Assembly: GCF_932526225.1 (NCBI RefSeq)
Contig: NC_064041.1
Coordinates: 17,049,888 to 17,113,887, forward strand
Direction of reading: 5' to 3'
Source: Nematostella vectensis
Lineage: Eukaryota; Cnidaria; Anthozoa; Actiniaria; Edwardsiidae
DNA length: 64,000 nt
A model generated the notes under the pieces. It was not told the origin of the DNA, did no database searches, and saw only the letters and a list, made by a program, of their open reading frames with translations. Every line of letters begins with the position of its first letter. Position 1 is the first letter of the stretch. This document shows positions 1 to 10,800 of this stretch, piece by piece. The position numbers and the translations under genes were made by a program.

Positions 1-141
1 AACACTCGTAAAACAAATTCCCGAATGTAACCCTGAAGCTTTTCCCGAATGTAACCTCCAGTCCGATGGTGACTTTGCTTGGGATAGTTTACGATACCAA
101 TAGTATTAAAAGTAGTTTTCATTACAATTTCCTTCAGCAAT

Positions 142-213
142 GCCACGTTAGTCTTTCGTTGCGGGCACTTGACTACTAACGCAGCGACCCGGGTTCGATT
201 CCCGCTGATAGCC
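142..213 (+). other. tRNA-like box (decayed tRNA or tRNA-derived SINE remnant), + strand example
   Basis: A 72-nt segment that can be read in tRNA order. Acceptor 5' side GCCACGT; TA; D-stem GTCT/GGGC (G-C, T-G, C-G, T-G) with an 8-nt loop; anticodon loop CTACTAA, with T33 and anticodon ACT; 4-nt variable loop; T-stem CCGGG/CCCGC (4 of 5 pairs) around loop TTCGATT; acceptor 3' side TGATAGC; then C. GGTTCGATTCC is a perfect Pol III B box. The A-box region is weak. Only 2 of 5 anticodon-stem pairs and 3 of 7 acceptor pairs form, so a working tRNA is unlikely. Other left-arm copies lie at 689-760, 1234-1305, 1783-1854, 2327-2398, 2872-2943, 3419-3490, 3966-4037, 4512-4583, 5057-5128, 5605-5676, 6150-6221, 6695-6766, 7243-7314 and 7788-7859. 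Confidence 0.6.
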
Positions 214-760
214 TATTGTTTTTCTTTATTTTTTTTTTTAAATATCGATAATTAATTATACTGTTCTTGGTGTGTCATGACATAAAAAAAAAGTATATGG
301 ACATTTTTATGTACTCTCAGCATCTTTGATGTGCTCATGCTTTGTTCAGGATCCTGTACATATTTTATGCACACAAGAACTAACTAGATTCCTTGGATAA
401 CTTGATTAAGTAGATTCTAACATAGAGCATAGCGCTCGATAGATTGATATACCTTTTTTTCCGAGTATACTGTTTTATTTTTCCTAATGTTACTTTTTTG
501 GAATTTACATTCGGAAAAAAAATTATCGATTGTAACCGTTTGGAGGTAACACTCGTAAAACAAATTCCCGAATGTAACCCTGAAGCTTTTCCCGAATGTA
601 ACCTCAAGTCCGATGGTGACTTTGCTTGGGATAGTTTACGATACCAATAGTATTAAAAGTAATTTTCATTACAATTCCCTTCAGCAATGCCACGTTAATC
701 TTTCGTTGCGGGCACTTTACTACTAACGCAGCTACCCGGGTTCGATTCCCGCTGATAGCC

Positions 761-769
761 TTTTTTTTT
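761..769 (+). terminator. Pol III terminator-like T-run directly behind a tRNA-like box
   Basis: Nine T follow the last base of the tRNA-like box at 689-760 without a gap, then C and more T-rich sequence. Every monomer I checked has a run of at least four T within about 10 nt of the box end, either abutting it or after a short TAT or TATTC spacer. Pol III ends at runs of four or more T, so the arrangement B box then T-run resembles a Pol III unit. Transcription itself is not shown. Confidence 0.4.
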
Positions 770-2871
770 CTTTATTATTTTTTAAAATATCGATACTTAA
801 TTATACTGTTCTTGGTGTGTCATGACATAAAAAGAAGGTATAGGGACATTTTTATGTACTCTCAGCATCTTTGATGTGCTCATGCTTTGTTCAGGATCCT
901 GTACATATTTTATGCACACAAGAACTAACTAGATTCCTTGGATAACTTGATTAAGTAGATTCTAACATAGAGCATAGCGCTCGATAGATTGATATACCTT
1001 TTTTTCCGAGTATACTGTTTTATTTTTCCTAATGTTACTTTTTTGGAATTTACATTCGGAAAAAAAATTATCGATTGTAACCGTTTGGAGGTAACACTCG
1101 TAAAACAAATTCCCGAATGTAACCCTGAAGCTTTTCCCGAATGTAACCTCCAGTCCGATGGTGACTTTGCTTGGGATAGTTTACGATACCAATAGTATTA
1201 AAAGTAGTTTTCATTACAATTTCCTTCAGCAATGCCACGTTAGTCTTTCGTTGCGGGCACTTGACTACTAACGCAGCGACCCGGGTTCGATTCCCGCTGA
1301 TAGCCTATTCTTTTTCTTTATTTTTTTTTTTTTAAATATCGATAATTAATTATACTGTTCTTGGTGTGTCATGACATAAAAAGAAAGTATAGGGACATTT
1401 TTATGTACTCTCATCATCTTTGATGTGCTCTTGCTTTGTTCAGGATCCTGTACATATTTTATGCACACAAGAACTAACTAGATTCCTTGGATAACTTGAT
1501 TAAGTAGATTCTAACATAGAGCATAGCGCTCGATAGATTGATATACCTTTTTTTCCGAGTATACTGTTTTATTTTTCCTAATGTTACTTTTTTGGAATTT
1601 ACATTCGGAAAAAAAATTATCGATTGTAACCGTTTGGAGGTAACACTCGTAAAACAAATTCCCGAATGTAACCCTGAAGCTTTTCCCGAATGTAACCTCC
1701 AGTCCGATGGTGACTTTGCTTGGGATAGTTTACGATACCAATAGTATTAAAAGTAATTTTCATTACAAATCCCTTCAGCAATGCCACATTAGTCTTTCGT
1801 TGCGGGCACTTGACTACTAACGCAGCGACCCGGGTTCGATTCCCGCTGATAGCCTTTTTTTTTCTTTATTTTTTTTTTAAATATCGATACTTAATTATAC
1901 TGTTCTTGGTGTGTCATGACATAAAAAGAAAGTATAGGGACATTTTTATGTACTCTCAGCATCTTTGATGTGCTCATGCTTTGTTCAGGATCCTGTACAT
2001 ATTTTATGCACACAAGAACTAACTAGATTCCTTGGATAACTTGATTAAGTAGATTCTAACATAGAGCATAGCGCTCGATAGATTGATATACCTTTTTTTC
2101 CGAGTATACTGTTTTATTTTTCCTAATGTTACTTTTTGGAATTTACATTCGGAAAAAAAATTATCGATTGTAACCTTTTGGAGGTTACACTCGTAAATCA
2201 AATTCCCGAATGTAACCCTGAAGCTTTTCCCGAATGTAACCTCCAGTCCGATGGTGACTTTGCTTGGGATAGTTTACGATACCAATAGTATTAAAAGTAA
2301 TTTTCATTACAATTCCCTTCAGCAATGCCACGTTAATCTTTCGTTGCGGGCACTTTACTACTAACGCAGCTACCCGGGTTCGATTCCGGCTGATAGCCTT
2401 TTTTTTTTCTTTATTATTTTTAAAAATATCGATACTTAATTATACTGTTCTTGGTGTGTCATGACATAAAAAGAAGGTATAGGGACATTTTTATGTACTC
2501 TCAGCATCTTTGATGTGCTCATGCTTTGTTCAGGATCCTGTACATATTTTATGCACACAAGAACTAACTAGATTCCTTGGATAACTTGATTAAGTAGATT
2601 CTAACATAGAGCATAGCGCTCGATAGAATGACATACCTTTTTTTCCGAGTATACTGTTTTATTTCTCCTAATGTTACTTTTTGGAATTTACATTCGGAAA
2701 AAAAATTATCGATTGTAACCTTTTGGAGGTTACACTCGTAAAACAAATTCCCGAATGTAACCCTGAAGCTTTTCCCGAATGTAACCTCCAGTCCGATGGT
2801 GACTTTGCTTGGGATAGTTTACGATACCAATAGTATTAAAAGTAATTTTCATTACAATTCCCTTCAGCAAA

Positions 2872-2943
2872 GCCACGTTAGTCTTTCGTTGCGGGCACTT
2901 GACTACTAACGCAGCGAGCCGGGTCCGATTCCCGCTGATAGCC
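2872..2943 (+). other. tRNA-like box with mutated B box
   Basis: In this copy the B-box core reads GGTCCGATTCC instead of GGTTCGATTCC, and the T-stem flank reads GAGCCGGG instead of GACCCGGG. Position 55/56-like residues of the T-loop are therefore changed. It is one of few left-arm copies with a damaged B box; the copy at 2327-2398 has CCGGC instead of CCCGC just after the loop. Confidence 0.6.
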
Positions 2944-4172
2944 TATTTTTTTTCTTTATTTTTTTTTTTAAATACCGATACTTAATTATACTGTTCTTGG
3001 TGTGTCATGACATAAAAAGAAGGTATAGGGACATTTTTATGTACTCTCAGCATCTTTGATGTGCTCATGCTTTGTTCAGGATCCTGTACATATTTTATGC
3101 ACACAAGAACTAACTAGATTCCTTGGATAACTTGATTAAGTAGATTCTAACATAGAGCATAGCGCTCGATAGATTGATATACCTTTTTTTCCGAGTATAC
3201 TGTTTTATTTTTCCTATTGTTACTTTTTTGGAATTTACATTCAGAAAAAAAATTTTCGATTGTAACCGTTTCGAGGTTACACTCGTAAAACAAATTCCCG
3301 AATGTAACCCTGAAGCTTTTCCCGAATGTAACCTCCAGTCCGATGGTGACTTTGCATGGGATAGTTTACGATACCAATAGTATTAAAAGTAATTTTCATT
3401 ACAATTCCCTTCAGCAATGCCACGTTAGTCTTTCACTGCGGGCACTTGACTACTAACGCAGCGACCCGGGTTCGATTCCCGCTGATAGCCTATTTTTTTT
3501 CCTTTACTTTTTTTTTAAATATCGATACTTAATTATACTGTTCTTGGTATGTCATGACATAAAAAGAAGGTATATGGACATTTTTATGTACTCTCAGCAT
3601 CTTTGATGTGCTCCTGCTTTGTTCAGGATCCTGTACATATTTTATGCACACAAGAACTAACTAGATTCCTTGGATAACTTGATTAAGTAGATTCTAACAT
3701 AGAGCATAGCGCTCGATAGATTGATATACCTTTTTTTCCGAGTATACTGTTTTATTTTTCCTATTGTTACTTTTTTGGAATTTACATTCGGAAAAAAAAT
3801 TTTCGATTGTAACCGTTTCGAGGTTACACTCGTAAAACAAATTCCCGAATGTAACCCTGAAGCTTTTCCCGAATGTAACCTCCAGTCCGATGGTGACTTT
3901 GCATGGGATAGTTTACGATACCAATAGTATTAAAAGTAATTTTCATTACAATTCCCTTCAGCAATGCCACGTTAGTCTTTCACTGCGGGCACTTGACTAC
4001 TAACGCAGCGACCCGGGTTCGATTCCCGCTGATAGCCTATTTTTTTTCCTTTACTTTTTTTTTAAATATCGATACTTAATTATACTGTTCTTGGTATGTC
4101 ATGACATAAAAAGAAGGTATAGGGACATTTTTATGTACTCTCAGCATCTTTGATGTGCTCATGCTTTGTTCA

Positions 4173-7100
4173 GGATCCTGTACATATTTTATGCACACAA
4201 GAACTAACTAGATTCCTTGGATAACTTGATTAAGTAGATTCTAACATAGAGCATAGCGCTCGATAGATTGATATACCTTTTTTTCCGAGTATACTGTTTT
4301 ATTTTTCCTAATGTTACTTTTTGGAATTTACATTCGGAAAAAAAATTATCGATTGTAACATTTTGGAGGTTACACTCGTAAATCAAATTCCCGAATGTAA
4401 CCCTGAAGCTTTTCCCGAATGTAACCTCCAGTCCGATGGTGACTTTGCTTGGGATAGTTTACGATACCAATAGTATTAAAAGTAATTTTCATTACAATTC
4501 CCTTCAGCAATGCCACGTTAATCTTTCGTTGCGGGCACTTTACTACTAACGCAGCTACCCGGGTTCGATTCCCGCTGATAGCCTTTTTTTTTCTTTATTA
4601 TTTTTTAAAATATCGATACTTAATTATACTGTTCTTGGTGTGTCATGACATAAAAAGAAGGTATAGGGACATTTTTATGTACTCTCAGCATCTTTGATGT
4701 GCTCATGCTTTGTTCAGGATCCTGTACATATTTTATGCACACAAGAACTAACTAGATTCCTTGGATAACTTGATTAAGTAGATTCTAACATAGAGCATAG
4801 CGCTCGATAGATTGATATACCTTTTTTTCCGAGTATACTGTTTTATTTTTCCTAATGTTACTTTTTTGGAATTTACATTCGGAAAAAAAATTATCGATTG
4901 TAACCGTTTGGAGGTAACACTCGTAAAACAAATTCCCGAATGTAACCCTGAAGCTTTTCCCGAATGTAACCTCCAGTCCGATGGTGACTTTGCTTGGGAT
5001 AGTTTACGATACCAATAGTATTAAAAGTAGTTTTCATTACAATTTCCTTCAGCAATGCCACGTTAGTCTTTCGTTGCGGGCACTTGACTACTAACGCAGC
5101 GACCCGGGTTCGATTCCCGCTGATAGCCTATTCTTTTTCTTTATTTTTTTTTTTTAAATATCGATAATTAATTATACTGTTCTTGGTGTGTCATGACATA
5201 AAAAGAAAGTATAGGGACATTTTTATGTACTCTCAGCATCTTTGATGTGCTCATGCTTTGTTCAGGATCCTGTACATATTTTATGCACACAAGAACTAAC
5301 TAGATTCCTTGGATAACTTGATTAAGTAGATTCTAACATAGAGCATAGCGCTCGATAGATTGATATACCTTTTTTTCCGAGTATACTGTTTTATTTTTCC
5401 TAATGTTACTTTTTTGGAATTTACATTCGGAAAAAAAATTATCGATTGTAACCGTTTGGAGGTAACACTCGTAAAACAAATTCCCGAATGTAACCCTGAA
5501 GCTTTTCCCGAATGTAACCTCCAGTCCGATGGTGACTTTGCTTGGGATAGTTTACGATACCAATAGTATTAAAAGTAATTTTTATTACAAATCCCTTAAG
5601 CAATGCCACATTAGTCTTTCGTTGCGGGCACTTGACTACTAACGCAGCGACCCGGGTTCGATTCCCGCTGATAGCCTTTTTTTTTCTTTATTTTTTTTTT
5701 TAAATATCGATACTTAATTATACTGTTCTTGGTGTGTCATGACATAAAAAGAAAGTATAGGGACATTTTTATGTACTCTCAGCATCTTTGATGTGCTCAT
5801 GCTTTGTTCAGGATCCTGTACATATTTTATGCACACAAGAACTAACTAGATTCCTTGGATAACTTGATTAAGTAGATTCTAACACAGAGCATAGCGCTCG
5901 ATAGATTGATATACCTTTTTTTCCGAGTATACTGTTTTATTTTTACTAATGTTACTTTTTGGAATTTACATTCGGAAAAAAAATTATCGATTGTAACCTT
6001 TTGGAGGTTACACTCGTAAAACAAATTCCCGAATGTAACCCTGAAGCTTTTCCCGAATGTATCCTCCAGTCCGATGGTGACTTTGCTTGGGATAGTTTAC
6101 GATACCAATAGTATTAAAAGTAATTTTCATTACAATTCCCTTCAGCAATGCCACGTTAATCTTTCGTTGCGGGCACTTTACTACTAACGCAGCTACCCGG
6201 GTTCGATTCCCGCTGATAGCCTTTTTTTTTCTTTATTATTTTTTAAAATATCGATACTTAATTATACTGTTCTTGGTGTGTCATGACATAAAAAGAAGGT
6301 ATAGGGACATTTTTATGTACTCTCAGCATCTTTGATGTGCTCATGCTTTGTTCAGGATCCTGTACATATTTTATGCACACAAGAACTAACTAGATTCCTT
6401 GGATAACTTGATTAAGTAGATTCTAACATAGAGCATAGCGCTCGATAGATTGATATACCTTTTTTTCCGAGTATACTGTTTTATTTTTCCTAATGTTACT
6501 TTTTTGGAATTTACATTCGGAAAAAAAATTATCGATTGTAACCGTTTGGAGGTAACACTCGTAAAACAAATTCCCGAATGTAACCCTGAAGCTTTTCCCG
6601 AATGTAACCTCCAGTCCGATGGTGACTTTGCTTGGGATAGTTTACGATACCAATAGTATTAAAAGTAGTTTTCATTACAATTTCCTTCAGCAATGCCACG
6701 TTAGTCTTTCGTTGCGGGCACTTGACTACTAACGCAGCGACCCGGGTTCGATTCCCGCTGATAGCCTATTCTTTTTCTTTATTTTTTTTTTTTAAATATC
6801 GATAATTAATTATACTGTTCTTGGTGTGTCATGACATAAAAAGAAAGTATAGGGACATTTTTATGTACTCTCAGCATCTTTGATGTGCTCATGCTTTGTT
6901 CAGGATCCTGTACATATTTTATGCACACAAGAACTAACTAGATTCCTTGGATAACTTGATTAAGTAGATTCTAACATAGAGCATAGCGCTCGATAGATTG
7001 ATATACCTTTTTTTCCGAGTATACTGTTTTATTTTTCCTAATGTTACTTTTTTGGAATTTACATTCGGAAAAAAAATTATCGATTGTAACCGTTTGGAGG

Positions 7101-7449
7101 TAACACTCGTAAAACAAATTCCCGAATGTAACCCTGAAGCTTTTCCCGAATGTAACCTCCAGTCCGATGGTGACTTTGCTTGGGATAGTTTACGATACCA
7201 ATAGTATTAAAAGTAATTTTTATTACAAATCCCTTCAGCAATGCCACATTAGTCTTTCGTTGCGGGCACTTGACTACTAACGCAGCGACCCGGGTTCGAT
7301 TCCCGCTGATAGCCTTTTTTTTTCTTTATTTTTTTTTTTAAATATCGATACTTAATTATACTGTTCTTGGTGTGTCATGACATAAAAAGAAAGTATAGGG
7401 ACATTTTTATGTACTCTCAGCATCTTTGATGTGCTCATGCTTTGTTCAG
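4173..7449 (+). repeat. Higher-order repeat: trimer of 1638 bp, two copies
   Basis: Monomer spacings 544, 548, 546 occur twice in a row (4173-5811 and 5811-7449), and the diagnostic variants repeat at exactly 1638 bp. These include CACAGAGCATAG (5884 and 7522) and TTTTTACTAATG (about 5940 and 7578). A few differences separate the copies, for example CCCTTAAGC against CCCTTCAGC, and GTATCCTCC at about 6058 against GTAACCTCC. A related but less regular trimer pattern can be seen between about 0.9 and 2.5 kb. Confidence 0.85.
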
Positions 7450-7800
7450 GATCCTGTACATATTTTATGCACACAAGAACTAACTAGATTCCTTGGATAA
7501 CTTGATTAAGTAGATTCTAACACAGAGCATAGCGCTCGATAGATTGATATACCTTTTTTTCCGAGTATACTGTTTTATTTTTACTAATGTTACTTTTTGG
7601 AATTTACATTCGGAAAAAAAATTATCGATTGTAACCTTTTGGAGGTTACACTCGTAAAACAAATTCCCGAATGTAACCCTGAAGCTTTTCCCGAATGTAA
7701 CCTCCAGTCCGATGGTGACTTTGCTTGGGATAGTTTACGATACCAATAAAATTAAAAGTAATTTTCATTACAATTCCCTTCAGCAATGCCACGTTAGTCT

Positions 7801-7863
7801 TTCGTTGCGGGCACTTGACTACTAACGCAGCGACCCGGGTTCGATTCCCGCTGATAGCCTGAT
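7801..7863. other. Orientation switch: 63-bp spacer at the centre of a giant inverted repeat
   Basis: Left of this point monomers read forward, right of it reversed. The flanks 7775-7800 and 7864-7889 are perfect reverse complements over 26 bp, and homology then continues imperfectly for kilobases on both sides. The spacer is the distal part of a tRNA-like box of the left arm, ending GATAGCCT at 7860, followed by GAT (7861-7863), which matches neither arm's expected continuation. The left arm lacks its T-tract here. The right arm begins inside its own tRNA-like box at AGACTAACG (7864). GATAG occurs on both sides of the join (GATAGCCTGATAG), so the join may have used or created a short repeat. 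A biological inversion and an assembly fold-back are both possible. Confidence 0.85.
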
Positions 7864-7876
7864 AGACTAACGTGGC
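7864..7876 (-). other. Truncated tRNA-like box at the orientation switch
   Basis: Only the 5' part of the box (acceptor 5' side and start of the D-arm, AGACTAACGTGGC on the + strand) survives at the first right-arm monomer. The rest of the box and its T-tract were lost or never present at the join. The facing left-arm box (7788-7859) is complete, so a single box sits at the centre of the inverted repeat. Confidence 0.7.
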
Positions 7877-10800
7877 ATTGCTGAAGGGATTTATAATGAA
7901 AATTACTTTTAATACTATTGGTATCGTAAACTATCCCAAGCAAAGTCATCATCGGACTGGAGGTTACATTCGGGAAAAGCTTCAGGGTTACATTCGGGAA
8001 TTTGTTTTACGAGTGTAACCTCCAAATGTTATTTTTTTTTTTGAATGTAAATTCCAAAAAGTAAAATTAGGAAAAATAAAACAGTATACTCGGAAAAAAA
8101 GGTATATCAATCTTTCGAGCGCTATGCTCTATGTTAGAATCTACTTAATCAAGTTATCCAAGGAATCTAGTTAGTTCTTGTGTGCATAAAATATGTACAG
8201 GATCCTTAACAAAGCATGAGCACATCAAAGATGCTGAGAGTACATAAAAATGTCCCTATACCTTCTTTTTATGTCATGACACACCAAGAACAGTATAATT
8301 AAGTATCGATATTTAAAAAAAAAATAAAGAATAAAAAATATGCTATCAGCGGGAATCGAACCCGGGTCGCTGCGTTAGTAGTCAAGTGCCCGCAACGAAA
8401 GACTAACGTGGCATTGCTGAAGGGATTTGTAATGAAAATTACTTTTTATACTATTGGTATCGTAAACTATCCCAAGCAAAGTCACCATCGGACTGGAGGT
8501 TACATTCGGGAAAAGCTTCAGGGTTACATTCGGGAATTTGTTTTACGAGTGTTACCTCCAAAAGGTTACAATCGATATTTTTTTTCCCGAATGTAAATTC
8601 CAAAAAGTAACATTAGGAAAAATAAAACAGTATACTCGGAAAAAAAAGGTATATCAATCTATCGAGCGCTATGCTCTATGTTAGAATCTACTTAATCAAG
8701 TTATCCAAGGAATCTAGTTAGTTCTTGTGTGCATAAAATATGTACAGGATCCTGAACAAAGCATGAGCACATCAAAGATGCTGAGAGTACATAAAAATGT
8801 CCCTATACCTTCTTTTTGTGTCATGACACACCAAGAACAGTATAATTAAGTATCGATATATAAAAAAAAATAAAGAAAAAAAATAAGCTATCAGCGGGAA
8901 TCGAACCCGGGTCGCTGCGTTAGTAGTCAAGTGCCCGCAACGAAAGACTAACGTGGCATTGCTGAAGGGATTTGTAATGAAAATTACTTTTAATACTATT
9001 GGTATCGTAAACTATCCCAAGCAAAGTCACCATCGGACTGGAGGTTACATTCGGGAAAAGCTTCAGGGTTACATTCGGGAATTTGTTTTACGAGTGTTAC
9101 CTCCAAAAGGTTACAATCGATTTTTTTTTCCGAATGTAAATTCCAAAAAGTAACATTAGGAAAAATAAAACAGTATACTCGGAAAAAAAGGTATATCAAT
9201 CTTTCGAGCGCTATGCTCTATGTTAGAATCAACTTAATCAAGTTATCCAAGGAATCTAGTTAGTTCTTGTGTGCATAAAATATGTACAGGATCCTGAACA
9301 AAGCATGAGCACATCAAAGATGCTGAGAGTACATAAAAATGTCCCTATACCTTCTTTTTATGTCATGACACACGAAGAACAGTATAATTAAGTATCGATA
9401 TTTAAAAAAAAAATTTAGAAAAAAAAAATAAGCTATCAGCGGGAATCGAACCCGGGTCGCTGCGTTAGTAGTCAAGTGCCCGCAACGAAAGACTAACGTG
9501 GCATTGCTGAAGGGATTTGTAATGAAAATTACTTTTAATACTATTGGTATCGTAAACTATCCCAAGCAAAGTCACCATCGGACTGGAGGTTACATTCGCG
9601 AAAAGCTTCAGGGTTACATTCGGGAATTTGTTTTACGAGTGTTACCTCCAAAAGGTTACAATCGATATTTTTTTTTCCGAATGTAAATTCCAAAAAGTAA
9701 CATTAGGAAAAATAAAACAGTATACTCGGAAAAAAAAAAGGTATATCAATCTATCGAGCGCTATGCTCTATGTTAGAATCTACTTAATCAAGTTATCCAA
9801 GGAATCTAGTTAGTTCTTGTGTGCATAAAATATGTACAGGATCCTGAACAAAGCATGAGCACATCAAAGATGCTGAGAGTACATAAAAATGTCCCTATAC
9901 CTTCTTTTTATGTCATGACACACCAAGAACAGTATGATTAAGTATCGATATTTAAAAAAAAAATAAAGAAAAAAAAATATGCTATCAGCGGGAACCGAAC
10001 CCGGGTGGCTGCGTTAGTAGTCAAGTGCCCGCAACGAAAGACTAACGTGGCATTGCTGAAGGGATTTGTAATGAAAATTACTTTTAATACTATTGGTATC
10101 GTAAACTATACCAAGCAAAGTCACCATCTGACTGGAGGTTACATTCGGGAAAAGCTTCAGGGTTACATTCGGGAATTTGTTTTACGAGTGTAACTTCCAA
10201 AAGGTTACAATCGATAATTTTTTTCCGAATGTAAATTCCAAAAAGCAACATTAGGAAAAATTAAACAGTATACTCGGAAAAAAAGGTATATCAATCTTTC
10301 GAGCGCTATGCTCTATGTTAGAATCTACTTAATCAAGTTATCCAAGGAATCTAGTTAGTTCTTGTGTGCATAAAATATGTACAGGATCCTGAACAAAGCA
10401 TGAGCACATCAAAGATGCTGAGAGTACATAAAAATGTCACTATACCTTCTTTTTATGTCATGACACACCAAGAACAGTATGATTAAGTATCGATATTTAA
10501 AAAAAAAAATTAAGAAAAAAAAAATAGGCTATCAGCGGGAATCGAACCCGGGTCGCTGCGTTAGTAGTCAAGTGCCCGCAACGAAAGACTAACGTGGCAT
10601 TGCTGAAGGGATTTGTAATGAAAATTACTTTTAATACTATTGGTATCGTAAACTATCCCAAGCAAAGTCACCATCGGACTGGAGGTTACATTCGGGAAAA
10701 GCTTCAGGATTACATTCAGGAATTTGTTTTACGAGTGTAACCTCCAAAAGGTTACAATCGATAATTTTTTTTCCGAATGTAAATTCCAAAAAGTAACATT

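Larger units (their letters stand above)
1..7860 (+). repeat. Satellite array, left arm, forward orientation (about 14 monomers of ~546 bp)
   Basis: Tandem head-to-tail monomers with no other sequence between them. The landmark GGATCC lies at 349, 894, 1443, 1988, 2533, 3079, 3626, 4173, 4717, 5265, 5811, 6355, 6903 and 7449, so spacing is 544-549 bp. In this arm the tRNA-like box of the monomer reads on the + strand and is followed by a T-rich tract. Monomers differ by scattered substitutions and by T-run length. The copies around 3.1-4.0 kb form a near-identical doublet sharing private variants (CACTGCGGGC at about 3434 and 3982; GCATGGGAT at about 3354 and 3901). The window starts inside a monomer, so the array continues to the left. 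No protein or known structural RNA gene is seen. Confidence 0.97.

Noticed and set aside
161-178. CENP-B box, suggested by TTTCGTTGCGGGCA
   Set aside because: The canonical box needs TTCG, seven bases and then CGGG. Here TTCG and CGGG are only 3 bases apart (4 bp too short), and no other place in the monomer meets the spacing.
7861-8340. Transposon end or insertion at the polarity switch
   Set aside because: Sequence on both sides is ordinary satellite with no target-site duplication, terminal repeat or foreign bases beyond GAT, so an insertion is not supported.
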